In this document: positions 11,560-23,300 of the stretch, one piece after another
How the letters are laid out: every line of letters begins with the position of its first letter
How positions within the stretch are numbered: the stretch's first letter is position 1
Assembly: GCA_941918925.1 (NCBI GenBank)
Contig: OW799236.1
Coordinates: 121,903,062-121,967,061, forward strand
Length of the DNA stretch: 64,000 bases
Source: Phyto melanocephala
Taxonomy: Eukaryota > Arthropoda > Insecta > Diptera > Rhinophoridae
Reading direction: 5' to 3'
The notes under the pieces: generated by a model
What the model was told of the DNA's origin: nothing
The model's input: only the letters and a program-made list of their open reading frames with translations
Databases searched by the model: none
Translations under genes and position numbers: made by a program

Positions 11560-12790
11560 TCCACCAGGACAGATTCGGACGTATTATGAGAATGGCTGCG
11601 ATTATGATAACAGGTGCTCTTAGGACCACACCATCTAAGGCACTGTTCACTATTTTAAACTGGTTACCACCAGACATCATGGCTAGGCAGATGGCTGCGG
11701 ACACCGCACTGAGGCTGAATGCCACAAAGGCATGGAAGTATGTGAATGATCAATATTGCTTCTTTTATTGATTACAAGGTACTTGAACCAGCATTCAATC
11801 CGGGTTTCGTGACGAATATACCGGATAGATCTGAATACGACAACGGCCTCCGACCTTTGGAGAATGCCATCCAGATATTTACTGACGGATCAAAATCACA
11901 TGCTGGAACTGGATGTGGTATCTTTTCGATCCAGTTGGGTTTGGAATTATCCCTTAGGCTACCGGATTATTATAACGCGATACAGGCCGAATTAATGGCT
12001 ATTAAGACAGCCGTGGAACAGATTCAGTATAATGAAATATCTGGCAGGGATATTTATATATTTACTAACAGCAAGGCGGATATTAGGTCCCTTGAGAGTG
12101 TGTACAGCACATCGAAAATTGCCCAAGAATGCCGGGTGTCTCTTGAGGAGATAGCGAGACATTCGACGGTTACCCTTGTGTGGGTTCCAGGACATGGGGA
12201 TATTGATGGTAAGAGCTGATGCACTTGCAAAAGCCGGTAATACCTTAGATTCGGTTGAATCCAGTTGTGCTTTGGGTATTCCCTTATCGAAAAGTAAACA
12301 GCTAATCTCGCATCGATTATATTTGGATGCCAAGGAAAGATGGGTGAGAGAACCCACTTGTTTGGAAACCAGAAAGCTCTGGCCTGACATGGATGTGCAT
12401 AGGACGCAATATGCAGTGAATATGCCCCGAATCCACCTTAGGAACCTTATAGCGATCATTACCGGACCCTGGCCAATAGGTACACATGCGAAAAGGCTGA
12501 ATATCCCTTACAACGACTTCTGCAGAAGTTGCGATAACGAGGAAGAGGAGGAGACGACTGAACATCTTCTCTGCAATTGTCCTGCATTCGGGGACCTAAG
12601 ATTTTAGGTCAACGAATACTTGTAAGTAAAACTTGTCTTTCCGCAGTTGATCTGGGAAAGATCCATACCTTCGTGAACAGGACAGGATGGCTGAGGAACG
12701 ACGGCCAGAGGACATAGACGAACGAGCGATGGTGCCTACGGTATCACAACGGGACCCTCGGAGGACCCAAGTGAGCTATGCCTTCGGGCT
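11560..12790 (+). pseudogene. LINE ORF2 remnant: RT tail, RNase H, C-terminal zinc motif
   Basis: Three consecutive frames give one ORF2 C-terminus. From about 11575, RMAAIMITGALRTTPSKAL and LPPDIMARQMAADTALRL match the post-reverse-transcriptase region of I/LOA/R1-type LINEs. From 11776 a ribonuclease H domain follows: IFTDGSK (first Asp), QAELMAIKTA (Glu), IFTNSKADIRSL, WVPGHGDIDG and, after a frame change near 12200, RADALAKAG (last Asp). The third acidic position is Asn in IFTNS where Asp is expected. The tail has CRSCDNEEEEETTEHLLCNC near 12520-12585. Frame changes near 11760 and 12200 inactivate it. About 180 bp of likely 3' UTR follows. The endonuclease and most of the reverse transcriptase are absent (5' truncation). 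Confidence 0.85.
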
Positions 12791-13095
12791 TTTTAAAACA
12801 GTTTTTAAAATTTTCACAAATAAAAACCATTAGGGCAAACACAACAGGCATTTTGCAATTCTTAAAGGAAAAACATTATTTTGTTTATTTTAATTAAAAC
12901 TTTTATTTGACTTACTTACCAATAAGGTATTGCACAACTATAAGTGTTTTTATAAATTTTTTCACAAAGATTTTTTCAACAATCTGGCTTCGTAACATCA
13001 CCTGAAGTAAATCCGCCTTGATTTATTTCCGGGGTGTTTTGTTTGGAGAACACTTGCAGTGTGTTTGACATAAATTCAAAAAAATTCGCTGTAAA
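12791..13095. other. Gene-free DNA
   Basis: AT-rich spacer between two LINE remnants. No gene recognised. Confidence 0.4.
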
Positions 13096-13239
13096 TTGTT
13101 CATGAAAACAAAAATATATAAAAACTGTATTTGTATAAATGATTTTAATATTTTGTTGTTGTTTTATAAAAAAAAATGCTTTATTTTTGCCACAGTCACA
13201 AGCTTCTTGTATTTAATGCTCGCCAATAACACATATAGG

Positions 13240-13743
13240 AGAAATGGCAATCATATCGATAGTTTATGTTTCTTGGAATTAAGTTTGAACAATAATTGCG
13301 CAATATATCGTTCTCATCGCCTTACCTGGTCTCAACATATCGAATCCAAATCCATACAACTCAAACTTTTAACACTACAACTTCAGTGGCTTTTTTGTTC
13401 TCATTCTGCTCTCAACCTAAACTACAAGGTTCAACTCTACAAAGCTATAATTAAGCCAATATGGTATATGATTGGATACCTATGGTATCCAACTGTGGGG
13501 AACAGACAAAATAAAATATTGCGACTTATTACTGGAGACCCGTGGTGTATTACTAACACAAATATTCATAAGGATCCTTATATTCCATTTGTTCGCGACG
13601 AAATGAAAACCTTCTGCTCAAAATATGTTCGAAAGCTGGAATTTCATCCAAATACTCGCGCACAGAATCTACTGTATTATAATAAACATACTCGACTCAA
13701 GAGGATCGATACATTGGCCCACGCGGACCCGCTAGAACGATGA
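13240..13743 (+). pseudogene. Jockey-type LINE reverse transcriptase C-terminus
   Basis: One uninterrupted frame (open from 13096, homology from about 13240) reads RLTWSQHI, LNYKVQLYKAIIKPIW, NRQNKILRLITGDPWCITN, IHKDPYIPFVRDE and HPNTRAQNLL, the classic thumb/C-terminal region of Jockey-clade non-LTR reverse transcriptases. The catalytic palm is absent. The part before about residue 50 of the open frame does not look like the family and is probably flanking sequence. Compared with relatives, a short segment after IGYLWYPT seems deleted. It ends with a natural-looking stop at 13741-13743 and a short AT-rich 3' region with AATAAA at 13819. It is a 5'-truncated copy, younger than the neighbouring LINE because no frame is broken. 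Confidence 0.8.
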
Positions 13744-14017
13744 CCTCTATGCAATAAAAATTGGAGCCTCTATTGCAATGGCAATAGACCCAGAAATTTT
13801 CTAAATATAGAAAAATCCAATAAATAAATTATGAGTTAAAAAAATATCGGAAAATAATTGTTTCTGCGGTCTACACGTGGACTTATGATATTGGCAATAG
13901 CTTTTAAGAGTTGAGAATATAGTTATTTCTAAGTTTAGAGTGAAGTCCCCCAGTTACCTAATTACAATTTTTGTATTATTATTGTTTAAAATAAATAAGT
14001 TAAAAATGTTTGAAATA

Positions 14018-14672
14018 CAGTCGAACTTCCTTATAGTGAACTTCTATATAATGAAGTTCTCCTTATTATGCACTAAAATCAAGAACACAGCTTTTTCGTT
14101 CCACTTTCAATGTATTTCAATCTCCGTATAATGAATTTACATGCCGTGAATCTTTCTTTACTATTAACAAAATTTTGGAAACAATAAAAACAAAAAAGTT
14201 AATGATTTACCATTTAACATCAGTTGACCGAGTTCAGTGAACGAAAATGACGCACCGGAGTAGTATGTCTCTTAAAAAAAAAGTATTAGAAATAAACAAA
14301 GTTAAAGAAAAGACATCAAGAAAAAAAAATTCCGTTTGATGAAGATATTCTACGCAGTGTTTTAGAATGTCGTGGATTAAAGCAGATTATATCAGATGAC
14401 GATAAAGAGAAACTGGGTGGTGAAGTAATGGCAAATATTGATAAAACGTCACCTACATTAGAATACGTTTCCTCTTCACTTGATGTACTACAACCTTTTT
14501 TGGAGATGGAGAGCAACGTTCCGACAAATGTATTTAAATGTCAAACAAAAATACCTGATTATTTTAAATAAATGAACAAAATAAAAAAAATATTTCCGTA
14601 TAATGAAATATCTATATATTTAGTGAAATCATTTTCTGTCCCCGTGAAGATTCACTATAGGGAAGTTCGACT
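14018..14672 (+). mobile_element. Internally deleted pogo/Tigger-like DNA transposon
   Basis: Terminal inverted repeats: CAGTCGAACTTCCTTATAGT at the left (about 14020) and its complement, with one substitution in this stretch, at the right (about 14654-14673). Both are flanked by TA (ATACAGTCG / CGACTGTAAT). The A-T-poor CAGT start and TA target are typical of pogo/Tigger elements. The interior joins a transposase start to a transposase tail, so it is a deletion derivative. Confidence 0.8.
14246..14571 (+). pseudogene. pogo-like transposase, head-tail deletion remnant
   Basis: An ATG at about 14246 opens MTHRSSMSLKKKVLEINKVK, which resembles the start of a CENP-B/pogo helix-turn-helix region. 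A frame change near 14328 leads into an acidic tail (DEDILRSVLECRGLKQIISD ... SNVPTNVFKCQ) that ends at TAA 14569-14571. The final residues CQTKIPDYFK contain QTKIPDYF, fitting the PCNA-interacting (PIP) consensus Q-x-x-[ILM]-x-x-aromatic-aromatic. Drosophila pogo transposase is known to bind PCNA through such a C-terminal motif. The whole DDE catalytic domain is missing. Confidence 0.65.
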
Positions 14673-14674
14673 GT

Positions 14675-15052
14675 AATATATGACTGCTTATAAACGCAAA
14701 AAAAAAAAACAAAATAATATATATTTGAAAAATCATTTTAATTGTGTTTTATTTATTGTTAAGATCCTTAAATTTTTTAAATATTAAACCAAATCAGTTT
14801 TGTTTTGTGTACAAAGCTTTAAGCTTAGAAAAGCTTTTGCGAATATAGTTTTTTTCCTAAGGTTTTCATAACAGAAACTAACTAAAGGAAGCTTTAACTA
14901 ATACTTTGAATATTTAAAAAGCTTTTTGAAAATTTAAAAAAATTTTCGCTTAAAATTTTGTTTAAACAATTAACAAAAATAAATTTTTTTCCTTGAATTT
15001 TTTCTATGAATGATGGGTGCAACCAATTTTGTTGAAGAAATTCAATCAATAA
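14675..15052. other. Gene-free AT-rich DNA
   Basis: AAGCTTT-rich AT sequence. No feature recognised. Confidence 0.4.
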
Positions 15053-15942
15053 TAAATGGTTTTTCAATAAGAGCGCTGCAAAATTTTTTTATTCTTTATT
15101 TCTGTAAAAGTACGTTCGATGCCATTATGTAGGGAACTCGATTTCTTTTGCATGGCCACCACGGGCACGCTTGCAGAAGTCCAGACGCTAAACCCAATTT
15201 TCGGTGGTTTTCAAACATAAATCGGGCGATACTGCTGCAATTTCACGTTCGATATTCGTACGAAGTTCATCAATCGTTGCTGGCTTGTTGGCATAGACGA
15301 TAGCCCCACAGGAAATAGTCTAACGGCGTCAAATCGCATGACTGAGGCGGCCAATCGACTGGACCATTTCGTAAAATAACACGTTCTCCAAACTTGGTTT
15401 CTAATAAATTGATTGTGACATTCGCTGTGTGGCTTGTGGCGCAGTCCTGTTGGAACCACATGTCCTCCAAGTCCATATCATCCAATTGGGGCCAAAAATA
15501 TTCTCTTATCATTGAACGGTAGCGATTCCTGTTCACAGTAACGTGCCGGTCTTGACTATCACGGAAGAAGTACGGCCCAATGACGCCGCCATCCCTTAAA
15601 CCTCAACAAACCGTAATTTTTTCAGGATGCAATGATAACTCATTGAGTACGTGTGGATTGCTGTCTGGCCAATAACGCATATTTTGCTTATTGGCGAAAC
15701 CATTCAGCCAGAAATGAGAAATGACCATAAATTGGACGTAGCGCTCTTAACGTTGAGGCCACTGACTCCTGATTTCGGTAGTAAATTTTAATAATTTCGA
15801 CTCGTTGTTGGCTCGTATATCTTTCCATCATGAAATGGCAAACCTTACTGAAAAGAAATGTCAAAAGAGCGGCAAAAAATATGGCGTCGTTTGCTGTTCC
15901 TATCGGTCTACTTTTGCAGCGTGCCTGTTTAACAACCCTTTA
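15053..15942 (-). mobile_element. Internally deleted mariner-like (DD41D-type) transposon
   Basis: Reading inward, both ends begin with TA and AA[T/G]GG[T/G]TTTT-like sequence and converge on CGCTGCAAAA. Left TIR is about 15055-15083, right TIR about 15911-15940. TA dinucleotides flank both, as expected for the Tc1/mariner superfamily. The interior is a broken transposase on the minus strand. Total length is about 0.89 kb against 1.2-1.3 kb for intact relatives. Confidence 0.8.
15125..15831 (-). pseudogene. Mariner-like transposase, deleted and frameshifted
   Basis: The first ATG is at 15831 (MMERYTSQQRVEIIKIYYRN, the N-terminal helix-turn-helix start). About 120 codons are then lost, so most of the DNA-binding region and the first catalytic Asp region are missing. 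From about 15536 the frame reads NRNRYRSMIREYFWPQLDDM, WFQQDCATSHTA (second catalytic Asp) and WPPQSCDLTPLDYFLWGY (third Asp). 41 residues separate the QQD Asp from the PLD Asp, the spacing of the rosa-type DD41D group. A frame change after LWGY moves into VYANKPATIDELRTNIEREI ... RLDFCKRARGGHAKEIEF with one internal stop, and the frame ends at 15125. It is clearly non-functional. Confidence 0.85.
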
Positions 15943-17220
15943 ATAATGTGCTAAAAGCTTTATTAAAACTGCTTATATAAAAAATTATTTAACCAAACAA
16001 AATTGCCTAAGAAAAAAACTTATAACTATTTCATTTAAAACACTGTAAAAATATAAGCTTTTTTCTTAGTTGAAACTTCAAAACTTTTTAACTAAATTTA
16101 TAATGAAAAAATTATTAAAGTAACCATAACATTTTTACTTTTTATTCATTCGTTGATTTTTATACCACATAAAGTCCCCAACAATCTACTTACGAATCCA
16201 GTCCTGTAGAAGCTCTTAATATAACAAATATATAACAGCAATAACAACTAAAAATTTACTTAAAAAAAAAATAAATAAACCAAACTGCAACAACAATAAA
16301 CATTTTTTAACTGTAGCAAAAACACACAATATAACAACATTCAACAAAGTCGTCAGAGTCAATGCAAAACTATTATTTTCTAACAAACAAACAAACATAC
16401 AATCCATGTAAGGGTGTGGTGGCGTCTCAGCCAACGTTTAGTGGTGTTGTTCGTCTCGTGTGCACATTGACGTTTAATCGGCTAACATCAATATTTTCGG
16501 TTTTACTGCCACCGCCAGCAGCGTCTAAAAACTCAAGAAACACTACAAAAAATAAAACGAGTCACGCTTGCTACGTTTATTTTTCGATTCAGTTTCTAAT
16601 GATACACGTTAACAAAACAAAAGACCTAAGACACAAACTTGAACACCCGGTCTTGGAAAAAAAATAATCACAACACATCACATACACACACACACACATA
16701 CATTAAAACTAAAGCAAAACAAAAATTGCCTTTAAATTTGCAAAATAAAAAAATAAAATAGTAAAAAAAAATCATTCACTCACAACCACTTCAACTATTT
16801 ATTTTCAAATACAAAACAATACCAACCCTAAACTGTCTTAAACAATAAATACTATTTCATACAACAACTTGTTTCTGGACAACTATGACAACGGCGACAA
16901 CGACAGTGAATCCTCTCAAAACGCTCTTCACAGAGAGGTGATTTTAAACCGTTAGTATGACACAACTAAAGCTCTTAATATGTTAGTACAGCTGCTATCT
17001 TGGCATCCTCTTAAATATTGCATTTATTGTTCTCTCTTTTGACTTCTGCCAGACTTATTTGAAAGCCAAAGAAAGCGACCAGTAATGAAGTTATTAAAAG
17101 TTTTAATGGTTTTTATGTTTGTTTAAGGAATAATTGTCAAGTTTTCAGATATATTTCTGGCATACGGTAAATGTTTAATAAATAATGTAATTATTGCAAC
17201 TATGGTTGTCAGTTTGCCTA
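15943..17220. other. Gene-free DNA with CA microsatellite
   Basis: A CA run lies at about 16681-16702. The stretch 16420-16570 is locally GC-richer (GTGGTGGCGTCTCAGCC; CCACCGCCAGCAGCG) but has no intact frame or splice pattern I can defend. Confidence 0.4.
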
Positions 17221-17229
17221 TAAATTTAC

Positions 17230-20200
17230 TGCGTTTTAGAAATGTATAAAAAAGAATTTTAAATTTAATTTTTTTGGGGTAGGAAACTTTAAAATTAAAT
17301 TTTCTTTGTCGCTTTTTAGCATCACTGTATAAAAAATTTGTAGGATAGATTTTTTGACAAAAATCTTCAAGATGAAAGAATTTTCGAATACATTTTTTGT
17401 AATTTTGGATACATTTTGCTTTGTTTAGGCAATTCTCGTTTAACTTTCTATATTAAGAAATTTTCCTTACATCGCAGATTTCGAGATAAAAGTTTTGTTT
17501 TCAGCAGATTTTTGCCGTTAGTTTCTATTTTGAAAGTAATCAAAGAGAATATATTAAGGTCTTGGAATTCTGCAAATAAATGTTTCTTACATCAACATTT
17601 TTAGAAAAAAATTTGTATGCATGTATACCAATTATGCAAGAATTCTCTATCTTTGGATAATTGATAAATTCTTTTGCAGTTAAAAGTTTTGATACATTTT
17701 TTATCATCTAAAGCTTACGGATAAATTTTTATGCACAAATTAAAGTGTAAAAAGTTTTGGGTTAAATTTTTCAAACTATAGATATTTTTTCGATAGTTTT
17801 TCTGTTAAGAAAATGTTAAAAAAAAATTAAAAAAAAAAATTTATTGAAAATTTTCGGATAAAATTTTTATAAATAAAAATGTTTTGTATAAACCATTTTA
17901 ATGTACAAAAAATTTGTTGATACGTTCTCTGCATATAAAACATTTTCTAAAAAATGTTTTTTATCCGATAACATTTTAGCTGTAAAAAATTTTGAATAAA
18001 TTTTTGTTGTATAAATAATTTTTGGATAAACTTTTTTTGTATCGAATAAAATAATTTTTATAGTATAAAACACTTTTGGATAAATTGCTTACGTTTCGTA
18101 TTAAATTGATATATCTGTGGTTTTCATGGGCAACCACGTATGTCTTAAAATCAAATTTTTCAGGAGAGCTACAAGACCGTGTTAGTGCTGAACGATTTTT
18201 GAATATATTTAGAAGTTACGTTGTTATGCCATTTAAATAATAGGAATGGGTCCAGTAAAGGCCGTTTAAAACCAAGCAATATGGCATTATTAACTCAAAA
18301 TCGAATAAAATGAACATAAACCGTTGCCCATGAAAACCACAGATATGTCTGATGTCAGAAATGTTTGGATAACTTTTCTTATTTCAAAGGAACAAGATTT
18401 TCTTTGTGTGAAAAATCTTTGGATAACATTTTTTAATTGAAATTTTTGCGATACAATTTTTTTTATAAATAAAACTGTTTCAGTTAATTTGTTTTATTTT
18501 TTTTTGGATTTTAGATAATTTTTTTTTGTATAAATTATTTTCAGATAATTTTTTTTTTTTGTGGTGAATAATTAATTTTTCAAACGTATAGATTATATTC
18601 TTTATGTTAGAAAATTTTTAAAAAATTTTTGTCAACTGGAAATATGTCTGTTTTCAAAAATGCTTGCATAGGTTTTCTTATATTTGAAATAAAATTTTAA
18701 AGTAAGATTTGTATTGTATGGAGAATCTGCGGATAACATTTTCCTACTGAAAGTTTTACGATAAAAAATATTTTATTACTAAAAATGTTTTTGATAAAAC
18801 TTTTTTATTAACACAAAATTTTTAAATGATTTCTCTAATATAAGAAATTTTCTATTTAAAATTTTTTTGGATTAACTTTTTGTCTCAGATAAACTTTCTA
18901 GGTGTAAAAAAATTTTTAATAAATTTTCTTTGTACACAAAATTTTCGGATAAATTTTTTGTGTATAAAAAAAAGTATGTCAACAAGGATAAAGATTTAAA
19001 GTATTAATAATTTTGGATAAATTTTTTACGTTCGTTTTCTGGTTTAAAAACTGTTTGAATAAGTTTTCAGAAATTTCAAAATAAAATTTAATAAGTTTAC
19101 GATATAATTTGTATACGATTTAAGTAGCGAATAACATTTATATACTGAAATTTTTACGGATAAAACTTTTTATTTATGAAAATGTTTCAGAATAAACTTT
19201 CAATGAATAAAAAGTTTTTAGCCAATTTTTAGTGTATAAAAAATTGTTGGAACAATTTTCAATGTAAAAAATTTTTTCGGATAAATTTCTTATCGGATAC
19301 ATTTTATATATGTGAAAAGACTTGTATAAATTATATTTGTATAAATAATGTTTGGATACATTTTTTGTATATCAAATAAAGAGACAACACTTTTCGGATA
19401 AAATTTTTAAAGCATAGATTTTTAGTGGATAAATTACTTACGTTTAGAAATTTTTAAAAAATTTCGGATAAGCAGGTTGAATTTCTGGTTTCAAAAATGT
19501 TTGGTTACGTTTTTTTAGTTATAAGAAATTTATTTAAGTTATAAGAAATTAAAAAAAAATTTCCTTTGTATTAAATATTTTTGGATGACATTTGCTTACT
19601 AAAAATTTTCGGATAAAATTTTTATAAATAAATAAAAATGTTTCGTATAAAACTTTTTAATGTATTCAAAAATTTTAAAACAAGTTTTCCGTGTATAAAA
19701 TAATTTTAGGCAAATTTTCTATGTATATAATTTTTTCGGATAAATATTTTATCAGATACACTTTCTAAAAAAATTGGATAAACTTTCTTAGTGTTAATTA
19801 TTTCTAGTTAATGTATAGACAATTTAAAAAAAAGGTTCTATGTTTTGAGTATTCTGCAATAGGAAAAAAATTTATATGCATCGATAATTTTCGTATAAAC
19901 TTATGTTCAAATATATATTCTAATTAACATTAAATTTATATGCTTATGAAATGTCCGGCTCAAACTGTTTTATGTAAAGAAATTTTTAAACTATTTGCTT
20001 TGTATAGGAAAATACTTTACAAATATACGGATAAAATCTTTTATGTTTAGGATAATTTATGGATACAATTTTTAGGTGTGTATTTTATTTTTAATAACGT
20101 TTCCAATAGAAATTTTAAACGTTTAGGAAATTTCGATTAAAATTCTTTGTGAACTACATACATATTTTCGGGTAACATTTGCTAAATACTTTCGGATAAA

Positions 20201-20270
20201 TTTTTGTCCTTAATAAATGCCTCAAATTTTAAAATAACAATTTTTCGCTGTACTTGTGTTTAAAAAAGGA
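17230..20270. repeat. 3-kb degenerate AT minisatellite (TTCGGATAAA-type)
   Basis: The core TTTTCGGATAAATTTTT, or its variant TTTGGATAAATTTTTGTATA, recurs dozens of times at irregular 30-60 bp spacing, always in the same orientation, with divergence between units. A MITE interrupts it at 18111-18346. Open frames here are artefacts of A/T repetition. Confidence 0.75.
18111..18346. mobile_element. MITE with perfect 24-bp terminal inverted repeats
   Basis: ATATCTGTGGTTTTCATGGG plus CAAC at 18111-18134 is the exact reverse complement of 18323-18346. The 188-bp interior is GC-richer than the surrounding array and unrelated to it, so this is an insertion. Superfamily not assigned: the target duplication could be AT or ATAT, which cannot be separated from the TIR end by eye. 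No coding capacity. Confidence 0.8.
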
Positions 20271-22560
20271 AAAATTTAAAGTCGTTCTTGTTCATCGTTG
20301 AAGATGATCAACATGTTGAGTTGCCTTTCTATTCACCTCTTACTTAATTCGACCCAATTTCTAATGAAGTCTATTGAAATTTTACTGCCAGTCGCCTATT
20401 ATTTTGTGTTTTTCTTTCATTATTTTTTTTTGTTTTTTTTTTGTTTTGTGATTTCAATAAAAAACATTCTGATGTTGATTGTCTGTTTAGCCATGATGCT
20501 CTTCAAGAGTGATGTTTAATAGCCTTTAATATGCATACGTTAATCTTCTTAGCTTTGCGTTGGTTACAATAAAAATGTAACTGTATGAGAGGTGGTTGTA
20601 GAAAATATATGAAATGCCACAACCAACATGTACCGACTGCATTAGAATTTATTTTTTATTTTTGGTTAAATTATGCATTCGAGGAATTTGCTTGTAAGAT
20701 GACTTTCATTTGCATTTAATTTAGTTTTATTATTATTTTTGCTCGAGATGCTCAAGTTAGATGAGGCGTTTGATACATATTGAGGATGTCTTTGTACAGT
20801 TGTAAAGAATTTGTTTTTATATTGAAACGAATTCTAAGTGCCCTAAATACAGTTCAAGTTCTCGTTATGAATGTTAATCAAATAGAATAATAAGCTTTTT
20901 ACAGTATACAGGCGAACGTCTTGAATGAACATTTTGCTTGAGTTGTGTGTTTTTTTTTATTATAATAAATTTCACTTTGAGCGTTTTTTTTTTCTTGTAA
21001 AGAAAGAGTGTCTTTTTTAAACTTATATTTTGACTATGACTAATTTTGTTATGAACTGAGTATGCTTTCAGTTTAGGGTGTAGGTTAGAGCAACAATATC
21101 AATGCCAAAAAATAAGCACGAGAATGGCACGCGCCTTGTTGGAGTCATAATCATGAATACGAAAAAAGTGTCTTCGAATATAATGATACAGTATGGCACA
21201 AAAGTATGCACATGGTATTTTGAGTCTAAATAAGGTACCACATTTTTGATAAAAGAAAACTTTAATTTTAATAAATTTTTGATTTGAAGAATTTTAGTTA
21301 TAAAGAAAAATTTTGATTAATTTTAGTTTTGCGATAATGTTTGATTTTTATATAAACAAAATTTCCCAACAGCTGTTTGTGTGATATTCCTAATGTTGAT
21401 ATGCAATGATTTTTTGCAACCTTACCGTGATATTAATGATTTCTTGTATAACAGTTAAACAAATGCCAATTACGTTTTTTTTTGTTCTGTAAACGATTAA
21501 ACAATGCCAAAAAATAAATTAAACTGGATAAAATATTGATCTACAAAATCGATATGTATATTTATTTGGTTAAGTCTGGGTATTATGTTAACTGTCATTT
21601 CTTGCAATTAAATTGGACTATAAGGGCCACTCCCTAAAACTTATTTAAAGTTCTTTCAAATAAAATATATTTGGGGTATTTAAAAAGTGTTTCGATTGTC
21701 GTAATTTCTCAAAATTTTTATTCTTCTCCACACTTTGTTTTTTAAAACAAACACCACGGCAGCATACTTTGCCAGTACCCCAACTGTTTTTAATTTATGA
21801 TGTACAGACGTTTTCTGCCTGCATTTCGAAGGCCAAGATTCCTCGAAACTGGTTTTCGTGTGGTTACATTTAAAACCTTGTTTAGTGTTAAAACAGTTTC
21901 TGCCTAAATGATAAGCGCTACAAATTTTAAAAACAATAATTCTTCTTTAAAACCGAAATAACTTTTTAACGCGTTTTTAATATATAATTGTCGGTCATTA
22001 TTTCTAGAACTATGCTTTTATAAACCATCAACTAGTCCCATAATTAATTGAGATGTAAGTCAACACTGACAACAGCTGTCGCATTTTACCTCACGATATC
22101 TATTTTATTCAGACTTCAAATAATTTTCAGACATTGCTGTTAAATCGGTGTGTAAGAGAATTTTAGGTTAGCAACACTTTGGCAAACCCAAATATTGCAC
22201 TTTTACTTACATATTCGTTGCGGTAGTAATGAGCTGGACCAGTTGTCTTTGTCGCCAAATTGTTCCTAAAAAAGATAATTCTGTTAAAATAAAACAACAG
22301 CAATTTCATTTAACTTTTAATATTCCGGCCCACAAGAGGCCGACTACAAATCGCAAAACTCTTCTTCTTTAAGTTTAGAATATTTTAAATGCAGCTTTCG
22401 GAACATTTCTGGTGGGAGAGCGATTATACAAATAGCAAGATCACCTAAAAATATTAAATCTGTACAAGTTACCTCTAAACGGTCGCTTTCTCCATATTTA
22501 GGCTCTAGTGATGTTCGATAGAGCTTCGTGAAATTTTTAAACTTCTAGCCGAATGCAATT
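20271..22560. other. Gene-free AT-rich DNA
   Basis: No recognisable repeat family or coding region. The plus-strand frame 20298-20519 is hydrophobic and T-rich with no domain. Confidence 0.5.
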
Positions 22561-23300
22561 TTTACAGTTCCAAAATTAAAGCAAAAGAAAATTTGCCTTT
22601 TCTTGTGAGATGCTGTTAGATATCTCAGCAGATGGCTTAGTTTGACATCAGATATCTTAAAAATATCTAATATAGGTTTGCCCAGGATTGTGTGTCTTTT
22701 GGCTGTAAGGAAAGGACATTCGCAAAGAAGGTGAAAACCCGATTCTTTCTACTCCAAATTCAGACACCTATGATAATAGGCGTTAGAGGGAAGCACGAGG
22801 TGGCTTTCATGTTTATCTAACATTCAGTGAGTCGTCAGTACTGCCAGAAACCTCGAGGTGTCTTTTCCACCTCGGCTCGTAAGTTGCGGTGTACGCCTGA
22901 TATCAAAAAAGAGCCAGTTGACCACTTTACATGTATCCAGTCTACTATAGCTTGTCGTTCGTAAATTATTGTGTTCTATATGACATCTCAAACATATACA
23001 TATAGAACACAAAAATTTAAAGTTATTGTTGGGTTTTTCCTGAAAGTGTCCGGGTATCTTGCTTTCGATAGTTCCCAACGTGATTAAACAGTTTTTGCGT
23101 CGGAGATATCAAGAGAATATTGTCTCTGGGCAGCACATTCTCACGCTCGTTATCATTGTTGCCCCTATGCGCTAGGGCCCAAACCAGTGCAATGTGGGAA
23201 AGATTGCCAAGCCTTGTTAGCTCTTACCTACACTGTCCGACTAGTCCAGACGTGGTAGTGTATGACCTGAGTGACAAGACTGCCGCCTAAATGTTGTAAA
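22560..23300 (-). pseudogene. Decayed LINE ORF2 C-terminus (minus strand)
   Basis: On the minus strand, around 23215-23120, a frame reads LSHIALVWALAHRGNNDNERE, like the WVPGHRG..GNE end of a LINE ribonuclease H domain. Further on, around 22760-22590, another frame reads CLNLE, a stop, KESGFHLLCECPFLTAKRHTILGKPIL, the cysteine-histidine tail seen in the other LINE remnants here. Several stops and frame changes are present. A hairpin repeat sits in the middle (22954-23020). Confidence 0.6.
22954..23020. repeat. Hairpin repeat, copy 1
   Basis: GTCGTTCGTAAATTATTGTG and TTCTATATG at the left pair with CATATAGAACACAAAAATTT at the right around a short loop. The same palindrome occurs at 40922-41009, so this is a repeat family rather than a chance hairpin. 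Confidence 0.65.
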
